Shown piece by piece: positions 37,478-64,000 of a stretch of DNA of 64,000 bases; the stretch's first letter is position 1; the number at the start of each line of letters is the position of its first letter. This stretch comes from Marisa cornuarietis (taxonomy: Eukaryota > Mollusca > Gastropoda > Architaenioglossa > Ampullariidae). The stretch lies in NCBI GenBank assembly GCA_004794655.1, contig SMMW01000584.1, positions 2,054,001 through 2,118,000 of the forward strand, in the 5' to 3' direction. Below the pieces are notes generated by a model. It searched no databases. It worked only from the letters and a program-made list of their open reading frames with translations, and was not told the origin of the DNA. A program made the position numbers and the translations under genes.

Positions 37478-37812
37478 GCTTAGTATCTGACGAGAGGGCG
37501 CCAGCTTCTATAAACATGACATTTTGTTCACCATGTTTACTTCCCAGAATGCTATTGGAGACAAGTCGTTCCTTATGTCAATTATAAAAAACAAAAATAT
37601 ATTTATGTATAAAACTCTTTAACTTTATGGGGTGTTCTAAAATAAAAAAGATGCGCGGGCTTGCAATAAATTATACCTTTATTTTACAAAAAATCCCGAA
37701 CAGAAATTTTTCATATTTGCCTTATTTGTTTTGCTCTCGACGAGGTAAGCGGCAATATTTCGTTTTTCAGAGCCAAGCTGAAGGTGCATAGGAAAAGGAA
37801 AAATGCTCTAGT
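37478..37812. promoter_or_regulatory. Probable bidirectional promoter between TMEM185 and the ANKRD46-like gene
   Basis: The two start codons lie about 335 bp apart on opposite strands, so both 5' UTRs and promoters must fit here unless upstream non-coding exons exist. No strong TATA box is placed for either gene; TATAAA at 37509 is on the + strand but far from the + gene's start codon. Inferred from geometry only. Confidence 0.55.
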
Positions 37813-39450
37813 ATGTGGATGGCATGTTCGTTCGATTTTTCTGTTATTATGGAAGGTGGTCACGTTCTGTACGAATGTGTGGATGAAGGTAATGTGGAAA
37901 AGGTCAGAAGTTTATTGGAATCACAGTTATGCAACGTTAACGAAACAGATCAAAGTGGACGCACTGCACTTCACCTCGCTGCTTTGCGAGGAAAAACAGA
38001 TCTTGCCAATGTTTTGATCCTCGGAGGAGCAGATGTGAACTTTCGTGATAAACAAGGGAATACGCCGCTGCACTGGTGTGGCAGTATAGACACCATTGAA
38101 CTGCTGGTTGATAGTGGTGCCAGCCTGTGCCTGCGGTGCGTCAGTTATTCATTATTGGAGGAGTGCACGTTTGCTCCCCAGACACTAGAATACATTAAAA
38201 CCTTGTTTGAAAGATTTTTTGGAAGTGCTGCATATTACAATCGGTACAGCTTTGATATGGGGAAACAAAAATGGCTCGCGGCATTTGTCGTCTGCTCGCT
38301 TCACTCAATTGCCCAAATGTACCTAATAAACTAATTAAACCTAAACCTAACCCTAACCCTACCCCCAAACCCTAACCCCAAACCTCTGACAAAATAACAC
38401 AGACCGGCCTATGACGTCACGAGCTCCCCCCATATCAAAGTTCTGCCTTACAATTTATTGATTCGTAAACGATTTTGAAATTGCTTCCTTTTACTTCGTG
38501 CAAAACATTAATTTTACTGTTTTTTGTGAAGTGGGGTGGGGCGCATTGGACTAAAGTAAATTTTTACAGTTTGTTTTGCTTTTATGGACCAACAGTTGAG
38601 ATTATCACTATGTCCTCAACTCCCAACTCCTCAGCTTTTCTCTTTTCAGAGAATACGGAATTTATTGTAACTTTGTTTTTCTTAAATATAAATTCAGCAA
38701 CAAGATGGGACTTACTCCAAGAGAACTAGCATACAGAAGAGGAGTTTCATCAGAAGTCCTGGATTTGCTTGCTCACTTTGAGTCGCAAATTAACAGTCAT
38801 GATTCGGGAGACCAAATGGTCTCTAGAGTTTCTGTTTTAGCATCAGCTGCTAATGCCAGTAACAGGTGTGTTGTGTAGCTCTTTTTTAACCCTAGTTCTG
38901 TATTCCAGAAAGGAGTGAATTTAGTTCAGGAAATTACAAATAGTTTGGTGTCAGCTTGCTGATATAATTAACTTGTGGGGAGCAGGTTTTGGTGAGGATC
39001 AAAGAGTTTTTCAACCACTACTATGTACTTTTTCTGTATAATTAGTGTATACATAATGATTTATAACATGTCCAGCTATCAATAAAACTGTGAATTTAAA
39101 ATCAGGTACCAACCCACACATAATGAGAACTTTCAGGATGACCCAGCATAAAGTGCAATATTCATTGATTAGTAATCAGTACATTTTTATAATTTCTTCA
39201 GAATGAGAGTGGTTTAGAACTGAGTGTTGTTTGTTGCAGACTTAGCTCCATCACCAATGAACAAGTAAACATGACAAGACACAGACAGGCTGTTGGGTTT
39301 TGGCAAGAACTTTCTTGTGAACTTGGAGTGCGGAATTTTTTGCTCTGTCTGGTTGGTCTTCTAGGCTTTTCATTTTATGTAGCCTACATTCTGACTGGAA
39401 TGCACCAAGGAATTCAGGTCAGAATTCCTGTTCAAGAAGCAGATATTTGA
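37813..39450 (+). CDS. ANKRD46: Ankyrin repeat domain-containing protein 46-like, membrane-anchored
   Basis: Exons 37813-38135, 38698-38865 and 39240-39450 (TGA) join to 234 codons, 233 residues, close to ANKRD46 (about 228). Ankyrin repeats occupy roughly residues 15-130: GRTALHLAALRGKTDLANVL, then GNTPLHWCG with DTIELLVDSGA, then LTPRELAYRRGV. A Ser/Asn-rich linker follows. A single C-terminal hydrophobic helix (FLLCLVGLLGFSFYVAYIL) near residues 188-206 predicts a tail-proximal membrane anchor. The start at 37813 gives the family's usual N-terminal length; the Met at 37849 is an alternative. The role of the family is unknown. A polyadenylation signal AATAAA is at 39663-39668. Intron 1 contains a telomere-like tract. 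Confidence 0.87.
38337..38395 (+). repeat. Interstitial telomere-like CCCTAA tract
   Basis: Imperfect repeats of CTAAACC / CTAACCC / CCCCAAAC continue for about 58 bases in intron 1 of the ANKRD46-like gene. The form resembles (CCCTAA)n, the complement of the TTAGGG telomere repeat used by most animals. Confidence 0.8.
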
Positions 39451-40614
39451 TAACATCATTGTTATTTTATCATTTCATCAAAATTCTGCTATGTTATGTA
39501 TGCAATGATTTTAAATGTATTGGTCTAATCCTGGCATGATATTATGTAACACCTATTAGCATTAATAACAAAGCATTTTTATGCCTGCAGGAAAAATTGT
39601 GTATGGAAAAAATAGAAATTTCTTTCTATTTCCTTTTTTTAAAGTGATAAAAAGATAATAGGAATAAACTCTTTATATACATTTCTTTTTCACTTTTCAA
39701 AACGAATTTTAAACATAATTGTTCAGTCTAGTCAGCAATTTCCTTTTGTGAGTTGGACATTATCAGTATGCTTACAACTTGACATGAATAATGACACAGA
39801 ATTTTTCAGTAGAGAAAACAGATCTGCAAGGACTGTCTTGACAGATGCCGGTGACATGACAGACCTCTCTGAAACCTGCAGTGAGTCAGCTGTCATCACC
39901 CTTGACTGGCACTTGAGCTGTTTTTGTTAACTCTGGGGCTACATTAGCTGCTTGTGAAGCCTCTGTATGTTCAGTAGGGGTTCAATCCATCATCAATCTT
40001 GCAAAGTTTTTCAAATTGAAGTGATGTCTAGCAGGAGAGGTTTTCGTAGCTTCCAGAATGCTTTTTTAGTTGTATTTTTTCATTGTTTCTTTCAAAAAAT
40101 ATGCATAAAGCTAACTGGGGTTTTTTCATCATTTTAAAGTTCTTCATTGGTCCCATGAATGAAGAATAGCCATCTGAGAGCTGTGTGTTAAGCCTGTGCT
40201 TTCATCCTCTGCCGTTGTAAAATTTACATGCTAGAAACTGTGTTTTCGATGTCTCTCCCTGCAGTAGGGAAACTGAATAAGCCTTATTATGTAATAATAA
40301 TAATAATGAAAATTTTTTATAGCACTTTTCCAATGATTTGCTCAGTTTTTTACAGAAGGGATAGACATACCTATCTGCATAAATGGAATCATGAATACCA
40401 TGCACTCATATTCACATGTAACAGACACAACCACTTATACACAAAGGAAATACAGACACACATTGTACACATGCATGAAGAGGACAGGGTTGCAGTGAAG
40501 TTTCTGTTCTGTAAAATACGTAAAGAGGGAAACGTCTCTCCTTTTCACCTGCCACCTAGGCTAGGGCAGTTCACTGAAGCAAAAAGAAATTGTAAGTTTG
40601 TACTCATATTGGAG

Positions 40615-41350
40615 TAAATAAAAGTATTGCAGCTTCTTGGATTCCCTTCTGCCTCATATATTGTTGCAATATATATGTGACAATGAGAACAAGAAATGAA
40701 AAGGGTGATGTGGAGGGTGCAGTAATGCCTCTCCGCAATAACTCATTCAATTCGTGTTCTATTTGTGTCTGAGTATTAAATGGTGTTGGGTAAGGTTTTT
40801 GTCGTACCACCAGATCTGTAGTGAGTTGTATTTTGAATTGGGCCATTGAAATTGCCTGGTATAGAAGTCAGTGTATCTTGATATCATTTTTAAGAACTCC
40901 TGGAGGTGTTGTCTTTGAAGTGGTGGTACTGGTGGATCAATCTTTACATCTTGGATGTTCTCTGGCAGAGGAATTGTAGGCAAGGGAATATTTTCAGATT
41001 CTTGAGGCATTTCTAAAACAGACATGTTGCTTATTTGGGTTTGAGAAGGGGTCAAGGATACAGAGACTGAGGTTATTGGGCTTTCCAAAGTCTGGGGTTT
41101 AAAGTCGTGGGGTAGAATTTTATAGAACAGATGAGAAGGAAGGAAAATTGGAGATCACAGGTTGGGTGATTTCATTCAGGGCTGGTGTCATTGAAGTCCC
41201 TCGTTTGTAGTATTTCTTAAGTAAGCGTGAAGAAATCATTGGTGGATTCCTCTCTTCACTGTTGACACTCAGTGAGGTGTAATTGATGTAATCTGAAATC
41301 GATGCTGGTCATCAGCTGACCCTCAAAAAATTTCTATTATTGATAAGGTT
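40615..41350 (-). mobile_element. Gypsy-type LTR retrotransposon pol remnant
   Basis: On the minus strand, a frame ending near 40604 reads TTDLVVRQKPYPTP, then IEHELNELLRRGIT and PSTSPFS. This is the junction segment just upstream of the Gypsy reverse transcriptase. A Pro/Thr-rich region lies upstream (40759-41088). It is short and broken, and no LTR pair or catalytic RT motif was found. Confidence 0.72.
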
Positions 41351-41744
41351 TACGCTTTATCGTCAGTGACACCATATGCATGAATACATCGAAATCCTTC
41401 ATCTCCCACTCCTCGAAGCCATTTTGAGAATGACCGGGGTGTTTTCTGATTCCTTTGTCTTCACAGTAGATAGTGATGTTGCTCTTGAACAAATGCAATG
41501 CTTGTTCGTGATTGTCTGGTGTTCAGTTCATTTCTGGAAGTCGCTGAAGCCATTACTGAAGTGGGTTTTGATAACACTGGGTAGCAGTAGACCCACAATG
41601 GACTGGTTGTCTCTTTTGAATGATAAACCTTCGAAAAGTATAAATGTTCGATGATCTTTACGTCTAAGACCTTATCCTCTTGGAAAAGAAACTTTTCTAA
41701 GGTGATAGGCACACTTTTGGTTGTCTGATAGTACATATTTTTGT

Positions 41745-41900
41745 ATAATATTAGGATATATATAGCGCATTTCCCCACACGGAAGCGAGCAGACAGTGGA
41801 ACCAAGCAAAGACAATGCCAGAGAGGCCAAACACCAGTGCAGTGTCTCTCCAGTTGCCGTGTCTCTTTAGGAAGTGAAGCGCTGGCCGGCGACAGTTAAC
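41745..41900. repeat. LINE 3'-tail-like sequence
   Basis: ATATATATAGCGCATTTCCCC resembles the 'TATAGCGC/TAGCACATTTC' end signature seen at 12290 and 43930. It is probably the end of an L2/CR1-like element in minus orientation. Boundaries are uncertain. Confidence 0.4.
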
Positions 41901-43904
41901 TAAATACTCTTTCCCCTTTCTTTTCTTACTGTCTAAAAAAAAACAACAAAAAAACCTATTACTCATGTGCCAGGTGCGACTCGACCACCCGCGCTGTCCT
42001 GTCTATTAGGCTCATGTCACAACTGACATGCACACTTCGTTCTCGCCGAGTACAAACGGTCTAGGAGAGACAATCAAGGCTAGTAGGCGATGGACATTAC
42101 GTTAGAGTTATCTCCCGTGTTTATGCTGGGTTCCTTTGTCAAAATACTTTTTTTTTTTTTTCATTTTAGGAGTTACGGCGATGCCTACCGTTATTTTATG
42201 GACTCGTGGTACTCTTAATCATAAACTAAGGAATTGAAACAACGTCTGTGTGTTCAGGTAACTGTCTAGCCAAGCCAGCTCCTACCATTCCTCATTAAAG
42301 GTGCATTTTTAGACAGCAGTAAATATAGCTTGATGATCATAGATTTGTTTCAGTCGCTAGCGTGATGGGAACTAAAGAAGTGAATTTTGTAGAATACAAT
42401 AGCAAAAGACGACCGAAATATTTTATGTTTTAAAGATGTATTAGAATTGCAAGTATTAAAACTGCATGCAAAAGTATGAGAATCGTTTGTTTTTAATTCC
42501 TTTCTTTAAATAGCTTATTGCAGCCTTTCAATTTTTATTAATATTATATCAAACCAATTAATTATGTGCATGTGTTGAAGGTTAAAAGCATTCTTAGAGT
42601 TCTTACACTGTTACACTTACACAAAGAGATGAAACAAGAGCGAGGTTGATCAGTGTCTAGCTCACCCCAACCCTACAACTCGTCAGCTCCGCAAACCAGT
42701 TATACCAGGAATGTGAGAGGTCTAAGCAAAGCTGACTGGAGTTAAGAAAGTTACGAGAACTTAAAGACGTCAGGTGAATTAAGAAAGGTAAAGTATGTCA
42801 GACCTGAATAAATGGTGTCTGACATTACTGGGTCATTGGACATCATAAACACCCATATATCTTTCAAAGCAACAGTTTTCAAATCTGAGGGGTTTTATCT
42901 GCATTCTTTCTAACCAAGACGGCCGCGTTGCTATAGAACTGTGTCATGTTGATGACAAAACACGACGGCAAGAAACGGTAAATCGTTTAAAAGCTGGGCC
43001 ATCATAGAAAACACGGCAGTCCAAAATTCTTTGCTGACAGCCACATCATCTTCTGTTACTGGACATGTGACTGGTCACTTTGCTGCACTGACAGAAAAAA
43101 ACGAGGAAAGGTTTATTAGCCATAAGTAAACTACCTTAAACCAGAGTCTGTTCTGAAAAGAACTGCTCACAGGCAGAATACAATTTCGCCCACTTTGATA
43201 GTTGCAATCAACGCTGTTGTTGAAAGGGAGATAAGCTGTAAGAAGATTTGTAAACGTGAGCTGCTCATCTGTGTAAAATGCTTACAGCAGATTTAGTTTG
43301 AAGCGATTTACTCGCGCCCTTTATTATGTATTCGTAGTTGAATGAGTCAGTGCAGGTAAAACGGCTGGCTACGTAAATCTTCCTTTTTGATTTGTGAAAG
43401 TGGCTAGATGTCTACTGTGAGTCAACCACTCGTGGATCTGTAAGGCAAAGAAATTATATTTACTGATAAATTCTTTTAGTACTCTTTTTTCAGTCTTGCT
43501 CTAGAAACCGTTATAAATCCTGCTTCTTTATGATTCGGAACTAGAAAGCATTTTTGGCGTCCATCTTGGCAGGAGAAACATTTGGACTAGAATGATGTTG
43601 TTTGTAGACCAGAACTAAGCCCTGATGTTGTATATCTGGTATTTGATCTTTGTTTAAGCTTTTAACCAGCAATCAGTAGTTGGTTTTAACAGCTCGTGCT
43701 TTTGTATAGTTGGCACTGCTGTAAGAAGATTTCTTCGTTTTACTGAATGTTGAAGTCTTTCCTGTACTGTATAAGTGACTGGGTAACAATAAACGCTTTT
43801 GAAATGTTTTGAGCAAATTCTAGAGTCCGGTGTGGGGACGAAGTTCGCACGGCATGTTTGAATTAAGCAGAGACCTGGACAAAGTTAATCCACTGCCTTT
43901 TAAA

Positions 43905-44195
43905 AATAATAATAGTGAAGATTTTTATAGCGCGTATTCACACTCATAGAGAGCATGCTCTTAGCGCTTAAAACGGGGAAGAGAGGTGGACTAAGTAAAT
44001 ACAGAACAAAGGGCACGAAAGAAAACGACAGTACTGACGACGAAACAGAAAACAAAAGGCATCAAGTAACAGGAACAGAGAAATATAGTGATTCTGCCGA
44101 GAAAGATGGGTAAAGTAGCAAGAGGGGGGGGGGTAAGAAGGACTAGCATTGTGGACTGTGTTAAGAGTAATGCTCAAGGAAGCCATTATCATTAG
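43905..44195 (-). mobile_element. 3' end of an L2/CR1-like LINE
   Basis: An (AAT)n run, then GATTTTTATAGCGCGTATTC and AGAGAGCATGCTCTTAGCGC at 43905-43970, is the reverse complement of the 3' end of the LINE at 30160-32106. The homology continues through its 3' untranslated part to about 44195. Confidence 0.78.
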
Positions 44196-44420
44196 GAAAT
44201 AACTTCATCTGAGTGTAAAAGAGAAGATTCAGCAACGGCACCTTCTGTACATCCTGGTCTGTTTTCTTTTATCGAGGATGGCATCTTTCCTCCTCGAATT
44301 CAGCTCATGCAGACGATGCTATTTTTAAAGATACTATTCTTTCGTCACTTCCTGTTTTCTCGACAAATCCAGGTGTGATTCAGAAAAAATACAATATTTC
44401 TCGTGCCTTTTCGTCATAAA

Positions 44421-44421
44421 A

Positions 44422-44462
<41 letters not shown>

Positions 44463-44465
44463 ATG
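44421..44465 (+). repeat. Compound trinucleotide tract (CTG)n(ATG)n
   Basis: About seven CTG units run directly into about seven GAT/ATG units. The Gln/His runs in the minus-strand frame across it are a by-product of the repeat and not a gene. Confidence 0.9.
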
Positions 44466-46179
44466 TCCATTTGTAGTGCGCAGGTATCCATTCAGAAGAA
44501 TGTTTGGGGGATACTTCATGCTCTATTTTCAGTGATTTTTTGCTGAGTGCTCGTGTTGCTTTTCGAGCAATTCATTCACGCGTGTGAAATTCTCGGTACA
44601 ACGTGAGGATGACTCACGACGCCACGACACATCTTTACACATCTGAAAAGAGACAAGAGTTTGGGTAAGATTTAGATTAGAGTTAGGATTGGTTTTACCG
44701 GTTTCACGGTGCATGTCATGGCGTCGATGATAGTCTATGTTAATACGTCATGGGCCTTCCTAAACTTCTCTACTCTCTTGCATCAGTGCTTTCTCTATTT
44801 TAGCTGTGCGAGTCTAAAATACTATTTTTTCCTCAGACTGGTATGGAGTTCTATCTGATATATATATATATATAAAGTTTCTGACCTAGTTATCTGTCAC
44901 ATGTAAAAAAAACTGCTACTTAAAAAAATAATACATTTATAAAATGTCTGTTGGCTTTTTGCAGCTTAATTAAAGCCACTTCAAAGAAATACTAAAATAT
45001 TAAATGATTTGTTTCTAATTTCACGCTAGAAGAAAAAGCAATCCAACGTAAGTTTTCAATACATACTATTTGCTAAGATTACAAACTAATCTTGCGGGGA
45101 CAAAATGTTGCAGAAAAAAAATGTGTTACTATGGGAATGCATTTCATCAAATTTTGAAAGTATTGTAAATGTTTTTCTTCCGTACTCCCTCCTCAACACA
45201 GACGCACGCACGAATACACGCTCGCACATCGTACGTTGTCTCTAGCTAGCATACACGCTGTGTCCAGGAACGTCATATAGGCTACGCTCCATGCTAATTC
45301 TAGCGATTGAGAGGTGCCGCAGAGATCTGTAGCCTGTTTTCCTTCAAATACATTACGACTAGTTCTATAATTACCCCCGCATAATCCGAGAACAATGGGC
45401 ACTGCTGCCACACCTTTCTGCATTATCTACAGATGACCTTACTGAACAAGTCAACTTAAAACGGTACCGTGGCGGACTATCTGACTTGGTCTTCTTTCTC
45501 TCTCTCTCTCTCTCGTCGTACAACGCGACACTGCACACTTTGTTGGCTGGCTGGCTAGTCGAATACACCGAAAAATCAACTACGATCGGCATACTGGGTT
45601 TGCAAATTGATGCAAACTAAGAGTTTCGCGTTTTGACATCTGTTAGCTTGTTCTGACTTTTTTTAACACAAGTGCCGGTCTGCGAGAGGAAACCTGACGC
45701 AGGTGGGTAAAGTTCGCACGGTCAGCAAATGCTTATTATTATTATTATTATTTTTTTTTAACATTTCGTCTCCAGTTTCAGCCAACCTTTCAAATGTCAT
45801 CATAGATATTTGGTGTCAAATTTAGACCGTTTTAAATGCTATGTCCAAGACTCCATCTGCACTTGTCTGTCTGCTTGCGGGGCTAACTATCTGTCTTTAT
45901 GTTTATCCTTTTATTTCTTTCTTGCTGTCCGTGGCTGTAATTCTTGTTTATCCCATTCTTTTTGTTGTTCTGTCGGTCCGTCCGCTTGTTTGTCCAAATC
46001 TATATGTCTGTTTATTCTTGTCTTCTGTTCTTTCTCTTTGTTTTAATGTTCGTCTGTCTGTTAATGTACTCACCTCCTCAAACAAAAACAGAACCATCAA
46101 AGAAAAGAGGAGGTAAATGACTAATAGGAAAGAAATGTTCTGGTGGGAGATTCTTGTTTTGTTGTTCATTATTTTTCAG

Positions 46180-62173
<15,994 letters not shown>

Positions 62174-62387
62174 TAGATTAGCAAAACGACACTAAACACG
62201 AACGACTGGAAAAAAACAACATAGCAACAGATCATTGCATTGTCTGTTGTGCTTGTTTGTACATTAAAAGCTCCACTGCTCTGCAAAGAATAATAATCTA
62301 GTAGATTAATATCAAACAAAAAAAACAAGAAAAATTACGTAAAAAAATATTTCGTGAATTGCAGAGCAGAGGACTTTGTGAATCATC

Positions 62388-62393
62388 AATAAA
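62388..62393 (+). terminator. Polyadenylation signal of the GH9 gene
   Basis: AATAAA lies about 215 bp after the stop codon in AT-rich sequence. It is the first canonical hexamer downstream on this strand. Confidence 0.6.
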
Positions 62394-62689
62394 ATAATCG
62401 TTTGAAGTGAAATTTGTCATCGTTTGGGAGCAGTGCATTTGAATAGCTTTGGTCTGTCCACAGATATATGCAGTGTTACAATTTCAAGATTTATTCAATT
62501 CTTACTTTTGCTTCAATAAAAAAAATCATAGCACAGCCCTCAGCAAATAATGCCAAAAGAGTTGCTCAAAACATATGCTACGTCGCTCAATTTAATTACG
62601 GATAATTCAACATCCATACGTTCCATCTATGTTTATCCGTAACACTATGCCCAACCCTCCTCCTTTCTCCGGGCTTGGACCGACAATGA

Positions 62690-64000
62690 AATTTCTTACC
62701 TGAAATCATCGATGCAGAAGAAAACCTAGATATCAGCACTGGACCCATTGAACAACAAGAAATTAAGGGAGCTATTCACAAAACAAAGAACGGTAAGGCG
62801 CCAGGAGGGGATGTATATGTGCTGAAATGCTGAAACCAGAAGAGACACCACGTATTCTACAAACAATCCTCCAGGAGATCTGGGACAGTGAAGAAATCAC
62901 TGCCGAGTGAAGAAAAGGTTTTATAGTCAAGATACCCAAAAAAGGAGATCTTGGTGACTGTAATAACTTGAGAGGCATCACATTGCTATCTCTCACCAGC
63001 AAAATTTTTAGCCGTATAATCCTCCAGCGCATTACAACAACAGTAGACCCCATACTCCGACAAGAACAAGCTGGCTTCCAAAAAGGACGATCATGCATCG
63101 ACCATATCTTTGTGCTGCGACAGATCCTGAAACAATCGCAGGAGTGGAACAGTCCCCTGAATATGGCTTTTACTGACTTTGAGAAGGCATTTGACAGCCT
63201 ACATTGCGCTTCTCTGTGGAAGATTCTACGTCACTATGGCATCCCAAGGAAATTCATCAAGTCTTTATACGAAAATTTTGAATGCCAGGTCATCCACAAC
63301 AACCAGCTGACTGAACCCTTTCGAGTGGACACAGGCGTCAAGCAGGGGGGCATCTTCTCACCAATACTGTTCACACTGGCCATTGATTGGCTCATGGGTC
63401 GAGTCACACATGGAAGTCGACAGGGTCTACAGTGAACACTAACCACAGTCTTGGAGGATCTAGACTACGCCGGCGACCTAGGATTGCTATCCAATAGGCA
63501 CCAAGACTTTCAAGATAAGACCGAAAACCTTAGTAAGACTGCCAGCATGATAGGACTCAGTGTCAACACTAAAAACACGTCCTAAGGAACAACAGAACAA
63601 ACAATAACCCTATCACAATCAGTGGGAGTCAACTAGTAGACGTAAAAGAATGTGTGTACCTAGGCAGCAAGGTGACAGCAGATGGTGACTGTGAACAGGA
63701 GGTCAACACCAGGATCAGCAAAGCCAACCAAGCTTTTGCAAAAGCCCATCTGGAGATCCACTGGCCTCAGCAACCATACACAGATCAGGATCTTCAAGAG
63801 CAACGTCCTCAGTGTCCTCCTATATGGTTCAGAGTGCTGGAAGACCACAGCCTCCATCCAGAAAAAGCTAGAAGTGTTTCAAACCAAGTGTCTGCGGCGC
63901 ATACAAAAGATCTTCTAGCCCAACACCATCTCAAATGAAGAACTGCGCGAGAGGGTGGGGATGTGCACCTTGGCAGAAGCGAACCAACTGCGGCGCTGGC
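62690..64000 (+). mobile_element. RTE-type LINE, inactive, continues past the window edge
   Basis: RT sequence starts near 62690 (GPIEQQEIKGAIHKTKNGKA) and continues through ITLLSLTSKIFSRII, QAGFQKGRSCIDHIF, FTDFEKAFDSLH and GVKQGGIFSPILF. The C-terminal domain follows (YLGSKVTADGDCEQEV, near 63654). There are a W-to-stop near 63432, several frameshifts, and the catalytic motif reads YAGD (63466-63477) instead of YADD. The 5' half, with the endonuclease, is absent. The copy starts about 300 bp after the GH9 poly(A) signal. Confidence 0.9.

Larger units (their letters stand above)
39451..46179. other. Intergenic region with repeat debris
   Basis: No gene was recognised in these 6.7 kb. It holds a gypsy remnant (40615-41350, minus), LINE 3'-tail-like pieces (40285-40345, 41745-41800, 43905-44195), a CTG/GAT trinucleotide tract and CT/CA dinucleotide runs. 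Stretches 41960-43900 and 44520-46100 show nothing beyond short chance frames. Upstream non-coding exon(s) and the promoter of the GH9 gene should lie in its right part. Confidence 0.6.

Noticed and set aside
37741..37771. GTAAGC donor and TTTTTCAG acceptor 25 bp apart upstream of the ANKRD46-like gene
   Set aside because: The distance is too short for a spliceosomal intron.
41965..42030. Possible tRNA-like sequence (GGTGCGACTCGACCACCCGC)
   Set aside because: No cloverleaf, A box or B box can be built around it.
44334..44519. Minus-strand frame with poly-His/poly-Gln
   Set aside because: The runs are a translation of the (CTG)n(ATG)n tract; nothing else in the frame looks coding.
45810..46116. 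Overlapping hydrophobic open frames (Leu/Val/Cys-rich) just upstream of the GH9 gene
   Set aside because: They come from a degenerate CTGTCTG/TTCTGTC-type low-complexity stretch read in several frames, with no recognisable protein or splice context.

Overview
The window is animal nuclear DNA: AT-rich, with many GT-AG introns, no operons, and dense mobile elements. A secreted GH9 cellulase carrying two CBM2-like modules, together with RTE, L2/CR1-like and I/Nimb-like LINEs, hAT and mariner elements and tRNA-derived SINEs, points to a mollusc, probably a gastropod. That is an inference; no species can be named from sequence alone.

Four protein-coding genes account for the coding content. (1) 416-21745, + strand: the C-terminal 682 residues of the ubiquitin chain-elongation factor UBE4B/Ufd2, ending in its U-box; the N-terminal exons lie left of the window. 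(2) 27522-37477, - strand: a complete TMEM185-type multi-pass membrane protein in 7 coding exons, converging on UBE4B. (3) 37813-39450, + strand: a three-exon ANKRD46-like protein (ankyrin repeats plus a C-terminal membrane anchor), head-to-head with TMEM185 across about 335 bp. (4) 46180-62173, + strand: a GH9 endoglucanase of 749 residues in 14 coding exons (signal peptide, CBM2-like, linker, CBM2-like, GH9). All splice phases close and the GH9 catalytic residues are present.

Most of the rest is transposon sequence in introns. UBE4B introns hold an 8-bp-TSD RTE fragment, two hAT copies with recognisable inverted ends, an RTE copy with a 12-bp TSD and an internal RT deletion, and SINEs. TMEM185 introns hold an L2/CR1-like LINE split by a SINE, and a mariner interrupted by a miniature RTE with a perfect 9-bp TSD. 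Cellulase intron 3 holds a nearly intact 6.3-kb APE-RT-RNase H LINE in antisense orientation, whose two frame breaks both lie in A-runs. Another RTE runs off the right edge.

The genes show no functional connection with each other. I found no convincing new multi-gene system. The points most worth a second look are the slippery A-run at the LINE ORF1 break, the double-CBM2 cellulase, a CpG-rich palindrome cluster with an antisense ORF inside the cellulase gene, and the nested miniature RTE.
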